A DNA stretch of 64,000 bases from Asterias amurensis (Eukaryota > Echinodermata > Asteroidea > Forcipulatida > Asteriidae): assembly GCF_032118995.1 (NCBI RefSeq), contig NC_092657.1, forward strand, positions 9,053,391-9,117,390. The letters run 5' to 3'. Positions 45,544 through 58,825 of this stretch are shown piece by piece. A model generated the notes under the pieces. That model was not told the origin of the DNA, ran no database searches, and was given only the letters and a program-made list of their open reading frames with translations. The translations under genes and the position numbers were made by a program. Every line of letters starts with the position of its first letter. Position 1 is the stretch's first letter.

Positions 45544-45899
45544 TATGGCTCCCCGAGTAAGCCCACAAGAAAATGCTCGGTACTTTACAATTTTCTTTGT
45601 TAGATGCGTGTCCGTGACATGAGCCTTCAATTTATAAAAATTACAACTCTTTCCTGCGTTTTTAGCGCCGATGTGTAATTTCTTTCATTTGCACCCCCCC
45701 GAAAAAAAATTGTTTTTATAATCACACAAGTAATAATAATACATTAACAATAAATAATAACAAATAATCAAGTCTTACCCGCCGACCCCCCCCCCCCAAA
45801 AAAAAAAATTTACTCGGCCCTTCGTACTAAAACAAAGTTGCAGAATAACACTTAACATACAAATAATACTCGCACCGTTTTTCTCGAAAAATTGTTTAC

Positions 45900-46080
45900 A
45901 CAAAATATTGGTGCAAGTTGTCGGAACATAGGGGTGTCGGAACATAGGGGTGTTTTGGATGTGGGAATAAATGGGTGTCGGAACATAGGGGCGTCGGAAT
46001 ATAGGGGTGTCGGAACATAGGGGGTGTGGGATTATAGGTTGAGTTGTCGGAACATAGGGATGTCGGAATATAGAGCAGTC
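45900..46080. repeat. Short degenerate minisatellite (GTCGGAACATAGGGGT)
   Basis: About nine imperfect copies of a 16-18-bp word. The minus-strand open frame across it (repeated VPT-type residues) is a by-product of the repeat. Confidence 0.8.
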
Positions 46081-46239
46081 ACCGTTGTTGGTCACTAAAT
46101 TCTTGCCTCGGTCTCAAGAACAATGGGGTATAGAAATGGCGGGTGTCAAAGTTTACTAACACGAGAAAAAGATTACGATTGTTCGGCATTTACAATTGCA
46201 TAACAGTGCATCCAGAGTAAAGAAAGGTTCAGACTGTTA

Positions 46240-46645
46240 GGTCATTGTTTTGGGATCCGCCCGATAGTCCGAAAGTCCGTAAGTCCGAAGGTTCAATAGT
46301 CCGAAGGTTCAATAGTCCGAACGCGCAAATTTTCCATAAAGGGGGGTTCATTAGTCCGAAAATGTAATAGGGTTCGTTATTCCGAACATTTGATGCGATA
46401 GTCCGAAGGTTCATTAGTCCGAAGGTTCATCGATCTGAAGGTTTACTGGTCCGAAGGTTCGGTAGTCCGAATTTAGAACAAGGTTTGTTGGTCCGAAGGT
46501 TCGATATTTCGAAACAAAAACGAGGGTCAACAGTTCATTATTACGAATCTACGATAAGGTTCGAAAGTCCGAATCGACGATAAGGTTCGAAAGTCCAAAT
46601 CGACACTAAGGTTCGATAGTCCGAATTGACAATAAGGTTGGATAG
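46240..46645. repeat. Degenerate AGTCCGAAGGTTCGAT minisatellite, left copy
   Basis: About 18 imperfect copies of a 13-24-bp word built from AGTCCGAA and GGTTCGAT. The same family recurs in reverse orientation at 51065-51165 and 51800-51930, on the far side of the microsatellite and foldback complex. Confidence 0.85.
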
Positions 46646-46794
46646 TCCGAATTGGCAAAACAAGTTGTTTAAAAAGTCTCCATCGTATTGGAAGGTGGAG
46701 AAGAATGACATAATGACACTTGACGCCCCCTCCCCATTATATCGCGTGATGGGACGGCAACGGGAGCGTCTACCCCCCAACTCAAATAAAACTT

Positions 46795-47650
<856 letters not shown>

Positions 47651-47809
47651 ATGGCGTGTCAAACGTTGCATTATTCGATAATGTACAATATATGTGCGAT
47701 GTTTCTCATATATATGCGATAATTGTCACATATGTGCGATATTCATTTGATGTATGCAATAAATGTAATATATATGCAATAAATGTAATATATATGCAAT
47801 AAATGTAAT

Positions 47810-48030
47810 ATATATGCAATAAATTGTAATATATGTGCGATAAATTGTAATATATGTGCGATAAATTGTAATATATGTGCGATAAATTGTAATATATGTG
47901 CGATAAATTGTAATATATGTGCGATAAATTGTAATATATGTGCGATAAATTGTAATATATGTGCGATAAATTGTAATATATGTGCGATAAATTGTAATAT
48001 GTGCGATAAATTGCAATATATATGCGATAA
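47810..48030. repeat. 21-bp tandem repeat in left foldback arm
   Basis: About ten head-to-tail copies of GCGATAAATTGTAATATATGT, with diverged copies outward (ATGCAATAAATGTAATATAT). The mirror set is in the right arm at about 49905-50250 and has a few more units, so the two arms have changed in copy number independently. Confidence 0.92.
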
Positions 48031-49904
48031 TTTTTAATATATGTTTGATAATTTTGTAGTATATTATATGCGATCATTTGTATGCGATGTTTTGTGACGG
48101 TATACATATGCGATAATTTAATATACATGTGCGATGTTCGTTCTTATATATGTGCGAAAACGGAATTGTGGGATATAGTATGGCTTCCTGTCCACTTGAT
48201 CCCCGTATCCGTAATGTTTTAGATCGGGCCAGACTATACTCTTGACGGTATAGTATGGTTCCTATGGTTCAATGAGATTGGCGTAGGGTTTATAGTGATG
48301 GTCAGGGTACGAGACTCGAGCAGCGTATTTCCGAAATAGCCAGCCAGCCGCGTATTCGGATAATAGAACACATACAGTACAGGGAGGTGACAAAATGTTG
48401 CATTTTGCTCAAATCTGAAGGTGAAGATCTGTTTTACTCGAACGAATTCTGCAATATTAGCATAATTTAGATATATTAATTGATAATATGTCAATTTCAT
48501 AGCTTCACATGATTAAAAAAATAATTTATAAAAAGTGAAAAACATTAATAAAACGTCAAAAAATGACCCGCAAACAAAAAGGCAAAAATTTGTATTTTGT
48601 GTTTTTTGCATTTTTTAATATGTCAAAAAACATCACTGTGAAATACAAAACCATAACTATAAATGTGGTGCTTAATATTCCAAAAATTTGAAAAATGATT
48701 TTGCAAACAAGACACAGTTGAATTTTTATAGCACAAGAAGTTTTAAATTTTATTGACAACAATTAAAAATAATCAATCATGAGTGTTTCAGATATAGCTC
48801 GGTAATTTACTAACTTTAACTGTTCTACAATTTAAAGTCACCTGGAAATAGAAGTGTTTTTCTTTCAAACATAAGAGTATATGCTTACGAACAATAAAAA
48901 AAATTATTTAGTAATTGATAAGACAAACATTTTCTTTTTATTGCAGAATCAATAATAGTTGACCAATTTAGCCAGCTCAAAATTTGATACGTTTAGTCTA
49001 TCTTCCTTCAAGATTCTGGAACAAGAGAGCAACTTTTTGTCTTAACGAAGGGTTCAAATTCTTTTCAAATTGTGTTTAAGTCCACCGTCTATGTAATTGG
49101 GCGGAATGTACATTGACAATGGCGTCAGAATAACTGTGGTTAATTAACCACTAGATAGTGAACCAAATTTACCCAGCTCCAAAATTTGATACGCCCACTA
49201 TATTAGTCTTGAAAGTTCTGGATTACAAATTAAATGTTTTGTTTTAACGAAGGGTATAAATTCTTTTCAAGTTATGGTTTTGTATTTCACAGTGATGATT
49301 TTTTGACATATTAAAAAATGCAAAAAAAACAAAATACAAATTTTTGCCTTTTTGTTTGCGGGTCATTTTTTGACGTTTTGTTAATGTTTTTCACTTTTTA
49401 TAAATTATTTTTTTAATCATGTGAAGCTATGAAATTGACATATTATCAATTAACATATCTAAATTATGCTAATATTGCAGAATTCGTTCGAGTAAAACAG
49501 ATCTTCACCTTCAGATTTGAGCAAAATGCAACATTTTGTCACCTCCCTGTACTGTATGTGTTCTATTATCCGAATACGCGGCTGGCTGGCTATTTCGGAA
49601 ATACGCTGCTCGAGTCTCGTACCCTGACCATCACTATAAACCCTACGCCAATCTCATTGAACCATAGGAACCATACTATACCGTCAAGAGTATAGTCTGG
49701 CCCGATCTAAAACATTACGGATACGGGGATCAAGTGGACAGGAAGTCATACTATATCCCACAATTCCGTTTTCGCACATATATAAGAGCGAACATCGCAC
49801 ATGTATATTAAATTATCGCATATGTATACCGTCACAAAACATCGCATACAAATGATCGCATATAATATACTACAAAATTATCAAACATATATTAAAAATT
49901 ATCG

Positions 49905-50250
49905 CATATATATTGCAAATTATCGCACATATATTGCAAATTATTGCACATATATTACAATTTATCGCACACATATTACAATTTATCGCACATATATTAC
50001 AATTTATCGCACACATATTACAATTTATCGCACATATATTACAATTTATCGCACATATATTACAATTTATCGCACATATATTACAATTTATCGCACATAT
50101 ATTACAATTTATCGCACATATATTACAATTTATCGCACATATATTACAATTTATCGCACATATATTACAATTTATTGCATATATATTACATTTATTGCAC
50201 ATATATTACATTTATCGCATATATATTACATTTATTGCATATATATTACA
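49905..50250. repeat. 21-bp tandem repeat in right foldback arm
   Basis: Reverse-complement counterpart of the left-arm array (ACATATATTACAATTTATCGC units). A few units read ACACATATT, a variant not seen on the left. Confidence 0.92.
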
Positions 50251-50362
50251 TTTATTGCATACATCAAATGAATATCGCACATATGTGACAATTATCCCAT
50301 TTATATGAGAAACATCGCACATATATTGTACATTATCGAATAATGCAACGTTTGACACGCCA

Positions 50363-50365
<3 letters not shown>

Positions 50366-50443
<78 letters not shown>

Positions 50444-50532
50444 TTACTGTTATTATTGTTATTATTGTTATTATTATTATTTTATTTTTATTTTTATTTT
50501 TATTTTTATTTTTATTTTTATTTTTATTTTTA

Positions 50533-50614
<82 letters not shown>

Positions 50615-50676
50615 TATTATTATTATTATTACTATTATTATTATTATTATTATTACTACTATTACTACTATTACTA

Positions 50677-50768
<92 letters not shown>
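50366..50768. repeat. Compound microsatellite right of the foldback element
   Basis: CTG (about 25 units), then mixed ATT/GTT, a TTTTTA hexamer run (50486-50540), ATT, an ACT zone, CTG again and finally TTG. The ACT-to-CTG junction repeats that at 47120-47160 in the same orientation, so the compound tract has been partly duplicated around the insertion. Confidence 0.95.
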
Positions 50769-51064
50769 ATAACCAATGGGTGATTAATAGGGAGATAGCC
50801 GGCAATAGAAAAAAAATCGTCTGGCCTGAGGCATTTTGTCTGGACTAGTGCAAGTATTTTAATGGACGACTAAAAAAATGCTTTCCATGAAGGATTGCCG
50901 TGGAGCATTTTTGCTGCTTTTTATGTCAATTAACTTAGCAATCTGTTATTGTTTATTTTTTTATTTTTATTATGTATATATATACATACCCTTTGGACTA
51001 AACATAAATACTGGTGTTAAAAAAATTCCCATTACCCTCAACTTCACTCCTGCCTGAAAATCTC

Positions 51065-51165
51065 ATGATTGTCAATTCGGACTATCGAACCTTATGGTCA
51101 ATTCGGACTATCGGACCGTTTTGTCAATTTGGACTATCGGACCTTATTGTCAATTTGTCAACCCG
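51065..51165. repeat. GGTTCGATAGTCCGAA minisatellite, inverted right copy
   Basis: Four copies of TTGTCAATTCGGACTATCG(A/G)ACC, the reverse complement of the 46240-46645 family. A further set lies at 51800-51930. Confidence 0.85.
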
Positions 51166-51199
51166 CCGTATACCCTGTGCATGGTGTGTGCGATCACAC

Positions 51200-51747
51200 C
51201 GAATGACCCACCCGTATACACACTGTCACATCGCACGAATACTGTTCACACAAGTCATCGCACTCGTACACCACTAACCGCATGCGGAGGCCGTCAAGCC
51301 GACAGCCTTGTCGGGTCTGTATCTTCCCGTTTTAATGTGTTGTATTGAAAAAATTCCAATAGTGGATGAAATTGGGGGGGCTCTAGGATATGCTAGTATG
51401 CAGCTCATGAATATGTATATCGTTCGTCAGACCTATCAGACAACACAGTATGTGAGGCAAATGAATTATTCATTTTGACGTCAAATCACGCACTTCCCTT
51501 ATCACGACCTTTGGACCCTATCATGCGTCCGTGGTGGTGGTGTGTGAGGTAAACATGTCTCGTCTTTCGCGGGCATTATGGTAATGAGCTGACTGTGGGA
51601 ACTCTTCGCTTATTATAGTAATGAGATCCTACAAGGCTGTCGGCCTGACGGCCTCCGCATGCGGATAGTGTACGGGGGCATCGTGTCGTGCGATGTTACG
51701 CACAGTGAATACGGGTGGGTTTTACGCACAGTGAATACGGGTGGGTT
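51200..51747. mobile_element. Inverted-repeat element, about 110-bp arms
   Basis: The left arm (from ACCCACCCGTATACACACTG, through CCGCATGCGGAGGCCGTCAA, to AGCCTTGT near 51313) faces a right arm (ACAAGGCTGTCGGCCTGACG near 51630, through CCGCATGCGG, to AATACGGGTGGG). The outermost 28 bp of the right arm is duplicated in tandem (51693-51747). The interior of about 310 bp is non-coding. Bounded on both sides by the TCCGAA minisatellite family. Confidence 0.65.
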
Positions 51748-51979
51748 TTTATACAGCGGCGGTCTTTTTTCGGAGTGAATAATTCGACTGCCTTGAGCAA
51801 GGCTATATCGAACCTTATTGTCAATTCGGAGTATCGTACCTTATTGTCAATTCGGACTATCGAACCTTCGGACTGTCAGACCTTCGAACTATTGAACCTT
51901 CGGACCATGGAACCTTCGGACTATTGAGCGGTAACCATTGTTTTAGCTTTAGACAGAACTGTAATGCCTACATAAATAC

Positions 51980-52261
51980 CTTTTTCAGAATTCTTGCCGC
52001 ATCAGCATCTGGGATATCACTGATGTCAACTGGTACTCCTGTTAATTCAGTATTGTTTGTAAAAGAATACTGCAATGACGGAGCCAGACCACAAACCCCT
52101 GAATCTTCGTGGAGCACCGCATGTGTAAGTGCCTTTCCAAAGACACCAAACATCTTGTACATAAGTTGGATCTTTGAAGCAACTGGCAGAAGGTGACCAT
52201 ATCCCACCTCCAAAGAGGGGCTCACATTCAGCCATGGCACCAACAGTAGGCGCTCGTAGAT
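51980..52261 (-). pseudogene. Isolated HECT-like (G2E3-type) E3 ligase exon
   Basis: A minus-strand open segment of about 90 residues ending AAAAAG followed by GTATTT (possible donor at 51979). It reads with the pattern of the N-lobe of HECT-like domains in G2E3-type proteins: GHLLPVAS, then MFGVFGKALTHAVLHEDSG, GLAPSL and VDISDIPDADAARIL. In that family this part precedes the catalytic cysteine, which is not present here. No neighbouring exon could be found; downstream is repeat DNA. It is probably a stranded exon or gene fragment carried by repeats. The family call is by pattern memory and is moderate. Confidence 0.42.
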
Positions 52262-52639
52262 TTTGAAATGAAAGCTCCAGCCACAGTTCTCCTCGATCTA
52301 CACCAGCCAAGCCAACAAATGTTACCAAAGGTTCCTTCTTCAATGCAGATGAAGGTGCTTTTTAAATCGTCACTGCGTTTGTCAAACGAACAAGTGGCCA
52401 GAGCGAGACTCGCCCCGGTATTTATAGCAATAGCGGTCGCATAAACAATTGTTCGGAAATTAGTCAGAAAAAAAGGAAGACATTTGCAACGATGGAAAGA
52501 CACTCGAAACAATCGTAAGTGCTTGTTTAACGCTTGTAAGCCCTTTCGTAAGCATTCGTAACAATCGCTAGCAATCGCTTCAAGTTTACACTCTATCAAG
52601 GAATCTTCGATTAAGTTTAATGCTGAACCCAAGACTCGA

Positions 52640-54690
52640 CACTCATGGGGTGACTAGTGATAGTTCCGAAATTGTTACCAACGCTTACGAAACACGGCGA
52701 TTGTTGCGAATTTTGAGCGATTGTCAAATAATTCCATCTGTAAGCCCATTCGCTAGCATACTTTCCCTAGTGTGAGAGCAGTATTACGATGATTAAGTAA
52801 TGCAGTTCATTTGTTGGCACTCTAAAACATGATTGGTGAATGTTTACAACCAAAAACATTAAAGAGTATGTATAATAAAAACATTCTAACACATTCAAAT
52901 ATCAAGTCTTAGTCAGTTAACCATTTATGGTCTCCGAAAGTGATTGCCTCTTTGCTAAACTGAATGATGATTGTGGGATTGTGTATCATAAAAAAGAATG
53001 AGTGTGCTAGGAACTTAAATGCCTCAAAACGAAATTGAATGACCAAATTCTGAATTTGAAAATGCAGTAAAAACCGGAGATTGGCTGCGCATTTTTCGAA
53101 ATTGACCGAGAAAACCTATAATCACAGGATCTTGACCTGGTCGGTCTCTGTAACTTTCTCTGGAACAATTTCGTACCATATTGCAGTCACTGGGACACCC
53201 CATTTCTGACACAGAACCTATATTATTGTTATAATTATAATAATCAAAATAACGGTTGTAAATATTGCTTTTTATTTGATACAGACAGTACCATCCAATG
53301 AAGCTTCAGACAGTCTAGAGATTTGCTGACTTAAGGCTGGATTTGCTGACTTAAGACTTGTAAGTTTCGAAACACATTAAATCCAATTCCTAAGCACCCT
53401 GTTCATTTTAGCGGTTTGTCATTTATATTCGTGACACACATGCCTCAAGAAGCGTCTGCGAACTTCATTGTGGCTCTCAAGAATTGTTAAATTTAATGAT
53501 TATTTCCTTTAATCGAATGGCGCAGTATTACATTTGACTAACCATAAAACAAAATCGAATGAACCTTTTCAGTAGCACCGATTTCGCGCGAAATAGTATA
53601 GCTTGTTCTTGTAAATCTGCATAATTTGCATAAATCAAGTTGTTGCTTTTAATATTGAGATTTCCATTCAACACTTAAAAGCTTGCATAAGATTAACACA
53701 AGTAACTACCGTCCCTTTGTCCCTTTTCACCATGAAAGTTTATTGCACATGAAATTTTTGCCCCCTACATGTACACTGTCAATCCGCAGCACACACAAAA
53801 TATGTTCCTTATATCTGGGTCATGAAGTTACGGCTAAAAAGCGGAACAACCTGCCTTTTTGGGGCTTTCTTGGGCAACTATACCTTCAAGGGAGGTCCGA
53901 AGTTATGTTTTCTCGAAACAACTTATTTGGTAGTATGGTTGACGAGCTGTCAGTCAGTGTGTACGATCCCTGTCTTTCCCTTAAAGTTGAGTTTATATGG
54001 GACTTAGGAGCGTATCTTGGAGGTCTGAGAAAGGAGTTCCTCCGCCCATGCAGCCTTACGTGAGGTGTACGACATCGTCATAAGCGGTCCAGCCACTCAA
54101 CGAGCTCTTCTCTTAGAAGCCAATATGGATGCTACATATTTTCACAGAAAAGTGTTTTATGTAGCAGGATGAGTGAGTTCTCTTTGTGCATTATTGGAAG
54201 AGCTTTAATAGTGCAGTTCACCTTCACATCTTCCTAGGAAATTTCACATGAGATGTCAGGAAAAGAGAATATTAAAGCTATCATTTCACACTTTTTCCAT
54301 AAAACCACTGAAAAACGAAAACCCATGCAGTGAAATTAATCTTTTACAACTCTTAATTAGTAACTTTATTTTTTGCTGCGGTAGATCTGCTATTTGTTTT
54401 TGGTACATGGTAGTATTTATAATTTGAAGATCGGTTTTTCACTTTCTACGTCATGAATTGCACTCTTGCCATTGCTTTGAAATTCAATGCCTCGTTTTGT
54501 CAACCCTTGTGAAATAGCAATTAAGACAGCATAAACACAGCAACAAAAGCAAAACGATATACAACAAACTGCCCTTTATAACAGAATCCAAACGGACTGC
54601 AAATTTATTTAATCGTGTCCAGCTACAAATAGTACTTACTGCCTAATTTGTATATAAAATGAGAATGTGATAATACAGCCTCACAGTCAG
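52640..54690. other. Intergenic, no gene seen
   Basis: AT-rich. A plus-strand frame at 53683-54063 (126 codons) has no domain features or plausible splice context and I do not support it. Confidence 0.5.
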
Positions 54691-54704
54691 TATAAGATCA
54701 GCTA

Positions 54705-55000
54705 TTTCGGCTATCCCTCGAGATAGGGCTAGATTTGTCTATCCCTTAAGTGTGAGGCTAGGTTTGTGTATCCCTTGAGTGTGAGGCCAGATGTGTCTAT
54801 CCCTAAAGTGTAAGGCTAGATTTTGTCTATCCCTAGAGTGTAAGGCTAGATTTGTCTATCCCTCCAATGTAAGGCTAGACTCGTCTATCCCTCGAGTGTA
54901 AGGGTATATTTGTTTATCCCTCGAGAGTAAGGCTAGACTTGTCTATCCCTCCAATGTAAGGCTAGATTTGTCTCTCCCTCCAGTGTAAGGCTAGTCTTGG
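54705..55000. repeat. About 30-bp minisatellite (GTGTAAGGCTAGATTTGTCTATCCCT)
   Basis: Ten imperfect copies of a 28-31-bp unit with CTATCCCT and GTAAGGCTAGA as constant words. Confidence 0.92.
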
Positions 55001-55081
55001 TTCAAGACTCTTGGATTTGTCACAAAAGGGCGAGCTATAACCCCCAAACGGTTAATACCACCACAAACAGTTGTGCGCATA

Positions 55082-55229
55082 GACCTTATCGCAAATACCA
55101 AGGCGCAAGCACAGACTGTTGAATGAGGTGCCTTGTGGGATAGATATGGATCAAATTTGGATACCAGCTAGACCACAATGCACCTAATTCCAAGCTTTAC
55201 GCGCGCGCCCCAGTATTTGCGAAAAGGTC
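55082..55229. mobile_element. MITE, 148 bp, TA target duplication
   Basis: The termini GACCTTATCGCAAATAC / GTATTTGCGAAAAGGTC are imperfect inverted repeats flanked by TA (55080-55081, 55230-55231). The interior contains CTAGACCACAATGCACC. Non-coding; Tc1/mariner-like by its target site. Confidence 0.75.
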
Positions 55230-55719
55230 TATGTGGCCATTCTGAGCGTATAGAGCACGCCCTCTGTTGTCCAAATGAGGCCAAGGGCAGTTCTGCATAA
55301 ACAAAAGCTTGATTGTTGATTGGGCCAATAAAAATGGTTGTTATAAAAAAAATAATGAATATTTAAACAAATCTTACATTTTAATTTAAAATAAATCAGA
55401 CCTTACAAAATCAGCGGACTCAGTTTCAATGGTGTACGCATTTATTTCGAAGGATTAATGGCTCCAGATCAATACACGTGTGCATCCTATTTCACACGTG
55501 TGGCTCATCAGGTTTGCCGAAGGTTAGGGATAGTTCTAGGTCACAAGTACCTAGGAAGTACTCTAGGAAGTTATCCTATGACAAAGTGAAGTATCAAAGT
55601 GACGAGAAACACATGAAGACACATAGTCATTCACACAAATCACTCATGATGGGATAACATACTCGATAGAGTATTCACTATCTGGTGACTATAAATTCAT
55701 TCTCAGTGTCTGTGGTACG

Positions 55720-55962
55720 ATGGGTGCCAATTCCAACCACCCGTGCTTGTATTGCGACTCATCTAAAGAGAAATTTCCTGACCCACACTTACAAGGGGCT
55801 CCAAGAACCACTGAAGGCATTGCCAAATGTAGCCTTAAAAAAAGCAAGGGCTGTAAACGCACACCTCTCTTTCAAACAATTCCTATACACTTGGAAAACT
55901 ACAGCACCTCCGCAAGTAATATTTTAAGGGAAGCTTTCTACCATCATTATCTTCGAACCCTG
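55720..55962 (+). pseudogene. Transposase-like gene fragment (Cys-pair segment)
   Basis: Open segment starting MGANSNHPCLYCDSSKEKF, with a later RTTEGI and KGCKRTPLFQTIPI. This order (NHPCLYC, then R-T-x-E-x-I, then KG...PLFQ.IPI) resembles a segment seen in large transposase-derived proteins of marine invertebrates. It is bounded by a possible donor (CCCTGTAAGT at 55961) and then a MITE. No other exons were found. Low confidence. Confidence 0.3.
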
Positions 55963-55965
55963 TAA

Positions 55966-56341
55966 GTTTAAAGCCATTGGACCCTTTTGGTACAGAAAAA
56001 ACAAAAAAAGTTCCCAGATTTACAAATAATTTACAGGGTTTACAGAGGGTAATGGTGAAAGACTTCTCTTGAAATATTAGTCGATGAAATGCTTTACTTT
56101 TTGAGAAAACGGTAAAACAATATAAGTTCTCGTTAGCGAGAATTACGGATTTTTTTAAAACACATATCATGACACGGCGAAACGCGCAGAAACAAGAGTG
56201 GGTTTTCCCATTATTTTCTCCCGACTCCGATGACCGATTGAGCCTAAATTTTCACAGGTTTGTTGTTTTATATAGAAGTTGTGATACACGTGTGGACCTT
56301 GGACAATACTGTTTACCGAAAGTGTATAATGGTTTTAATGT
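55966..56341. mobile_element. MITE with AAAGCCATTGG-type termini
   Basis: The left end TTTAAAGCCATTGGACCCTT and right end CCGAAAGTGTATAATGGTTT form imperfect inverted termini of about 30 bp. The interior has TCTCGTTAGCGAGAAT, a small palindrome. It resembles a very abundant dispersed family that I recall from echinoderm-type genomes (memory only). Confidence 0.6.
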
Positions 56342-57480
56342 AAATCTGTGGACATTGTGTTTTGTGTCCTCGTACAAGTACCCACACCCTTTAAACTTGA
56401 TACATGTACATGTGTTTGTTTTTATTGTTATGAGTTAGGCACAAGTTACTTCAGAATTAATTCCAAATGATTGTTGATGAATTTTACAAAATATTTACAA
56501 AGATTTGTGTATTAAACTGGTTTTTGTGACTTAATTTGTACTAAAACTAATGTGTATTTTGAAACTAAACAGACCCACCCACCCCATTTTCTGATACATG
56601 CGAGAACCATACGCAAACTTTTGTCTACCAAAATAAACCAAAAATAAACCAAAACAGGACTTTAAATACATTTGAATTATTTCGTGTGAGGGATAAAGGT
56701 ATATTTTAAAATTTACCTTTTTCTGAAACATGTATGTAATTATCTTGTCAATGTTAATAATAAAAATGTTAGATGCAATAAACAATCAAGTTAACAACAA
56801 AAGCTCACGACTATGTGGTCTGTTCTTATTCAGCAGTAATATTTCAGTCATCTTTGCAAGTCTAATGGTAATTATTTGTGACCATTAATTAACAAGAGTT
56901 GAATCTTTAAGTATTTCAGCAAAAAATAAGAAAGTGACAAGAAGTTCCCTTCAAAAGTTGTCCGCGGTTATAACTAATTCAATGTGTAATCACGCACGAC
57001 CCTGACAGACTTCCCTACTACATGAATGGTACAGGTTAACATCGCGCAGTCTTTCGAGCAGATCCCGGGTAGAAAGGTTCATGAAAGGACAAATTTGTTT
57101 GGTCAATGGTACGGGGGTATAGTTTCATCAATACAAATAAGTGACCAATCAAAATGAAGCTTGTAAAATTCTGTATATCATGGTCGGTGAGCATTTTACT
57201 ACAGAGCGCAAGGGTATGCGTGGGTTATGTGTATGTGCATAACGGATCTCCGTCACAATGGCGGAGATCAACATGAAAAACGCGTTGCCACACACACGCA
57301 GCATACACATGTAAATTCGTTGAGGCCAAAAGGCCGTCAGCGAAATTGCAATGGTGCACTAATGAGACAATGTGTACGAGGTACGGACTATTAGTAGCTT
57401 ATTTGGCAAAAAATACCCGGTATATCAATAAAATGTATTATCCTTTTAGAGAAGGTTGATGTGCAATTGTTGATAGTTTT
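56342..57480. other. Intergenic, no gene seen
   Basis: AT-rich with no supported exon. Small ORFs at 56531-56785 and 56169-56438 overlap repeats or lack features. Confidence 0.5.
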
Positions 57481-57581
57481 CTCAAAACGCTAACAAGATC
57501 GTTGTAAAATGGGGGTGTGTGAGATTACTATTGGGAAATTTATGAATGCCGTGTGTGTGCGTTGTTCGTGCACGCGCCTCT

Positions 57582-57971
57582 TCAACGGAACATGCGACCA
57601 ATCTGTTTGTAATGTAGTGTAAACCGCTGCGGGCCGAGTACCGACCCCTGTGGCACAGAGTAGTTCAAAACAACAGGGTCGGATATCGCGGTGCCAATAC
57701 ATACATGCTGAGTTCTGTTGTGGAGATACGATTTGCACCATGCTATGGCTGTGTCCTCTATGTCAAGGTGATTCTGGAGCCGAGAGAGAAGGATGTTGTG
57801 ATCAACAGTGTCAAACACAGCACTCAAGTCTAGCCGGACTAGTGCTGTTAGGTTACCACTGTCCATTGCAGAAAGAATAGTGTTGCTCACACGGACTAGT
57901 GCAGCTTCTGTCCCATGGAAAGGCTTGTACACTGAAAACATTCCAAGCATGACTTCTGGTCTCAGTGACAA
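57582..57971 (-). pseudogene. LINE reverse transcriptase fragment (CR1/L2-type)
   Basis: About 115 residues of the RT fingers/palm: FHGTEAALVRVSNTIL, then LVRLDLSAVFDTVDHNILL (motif A with its Asp), then SYLHNRTQHVCIG and SVPQGSVLGP (motif B). Catalytic motif C (YADD) and both ends of the polymerase are missing, and the similarity stops soon after LGPQRFTLHY. So this is a truncated, dead copy of a non-LTR retrotransposon. Pattern-based, but the motif order is clear. Confidence 0.88.
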
Positions 57972-58222
57972 GAACCCATCTTGTCAATGGAAATGGCAAG
58001 ATACGTTTGTCATACTGACAAGATACCTGTCCCAGTATGACAAGATTATGTTCACAGCGCCCTCTTTGTTTTTGGACAATCCGCAATTTTGGTCTCAGTG
58101 ACAAGAACCCATCTTGCCAATGGAAACGACAAGATAGGTTTGTCATACTGACAAGATACCTGTCCCAGTATGACAAGATTATGTTCACAGGGAGCGCCCT
58201 CTTTGTTTTTCGCCCATCCCCG
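57958..58222. repeat. Tandem duplication of a 132-bp unit
   Basis: TGGTCTCAGTGACAAGAACC starts at 57958 and again at 58090. The two copies differ by a few substitutions and a 3-base insertion. Each copy contains several CTTGTCA/TGACAAG inverted words that could fold. Confidence 0.88.
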
Positions 58223-58825
58223 ATTGCGCAATCTATGGTCCGATCGAGGGGGACATTAATCCAAACAAAATACGATTGTTTTTGTCATCCACGAACATCG
58301 TCTCTATTTTGTAATATTTTACTTAAAAAAACTTCACAAAAGATAATTAAATAGTTTTTCTTTCAGTTTTGTTTTGTTTAAGACTAACAACAATTATTTT
58401 CTTTCTAAAAAGTTACGCTTAAACGTTGCTGTTTGTGAGCCAACAAAGTGAGAAAGGGTCAAATCCTAAATTTGTCTGTGGGCAAGCTCATTTTTGCATT
58501 GGTAGAACCAACTGGTGGTGATGGTTGGTTGCGTGCAATGGAAACCCACAGTGAAATTCGCATTCCATTTTAATTTGTGCCCGCTTTTCCACAACCGCTA
58601 CTTTACAAGTAGAATTGACCCAGAACTCTGTGAGAAGTTTCAAAGTTGAAGGCAAGGCCCATTACACAGCAGTGAGAAATGTATGGTAAACCAATCAGTG
58701 ACTTTGTATTAAACAATCGGCTCCTGGGGCTGAAAAACGAAGTCACTGATTGGCCAACAGATGCGCGCCTAAACAAAACCAAAGTTGTGCAGCCAGCGGT
58801 CAGTCTTCGTTCCCACACTTGGCAG

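Noticed and set aside
48234-49695. 88-codon ORF present in both foldback arms
   Set aside because: Identical apart from one residue only because the arms are inverted copies; no domain or coding signature.
47706-50308. Tyr/Ile/His-rich repetitive ORFs on both strands
   Set aside because: By-products of the 21-bp tandem units in the foldback arms (21 is divisible by three).
53683-54063. 126-codon plus-strand ORF
   Set aside because: No domain, composition or splice evidence; overlapping frames are equally open.
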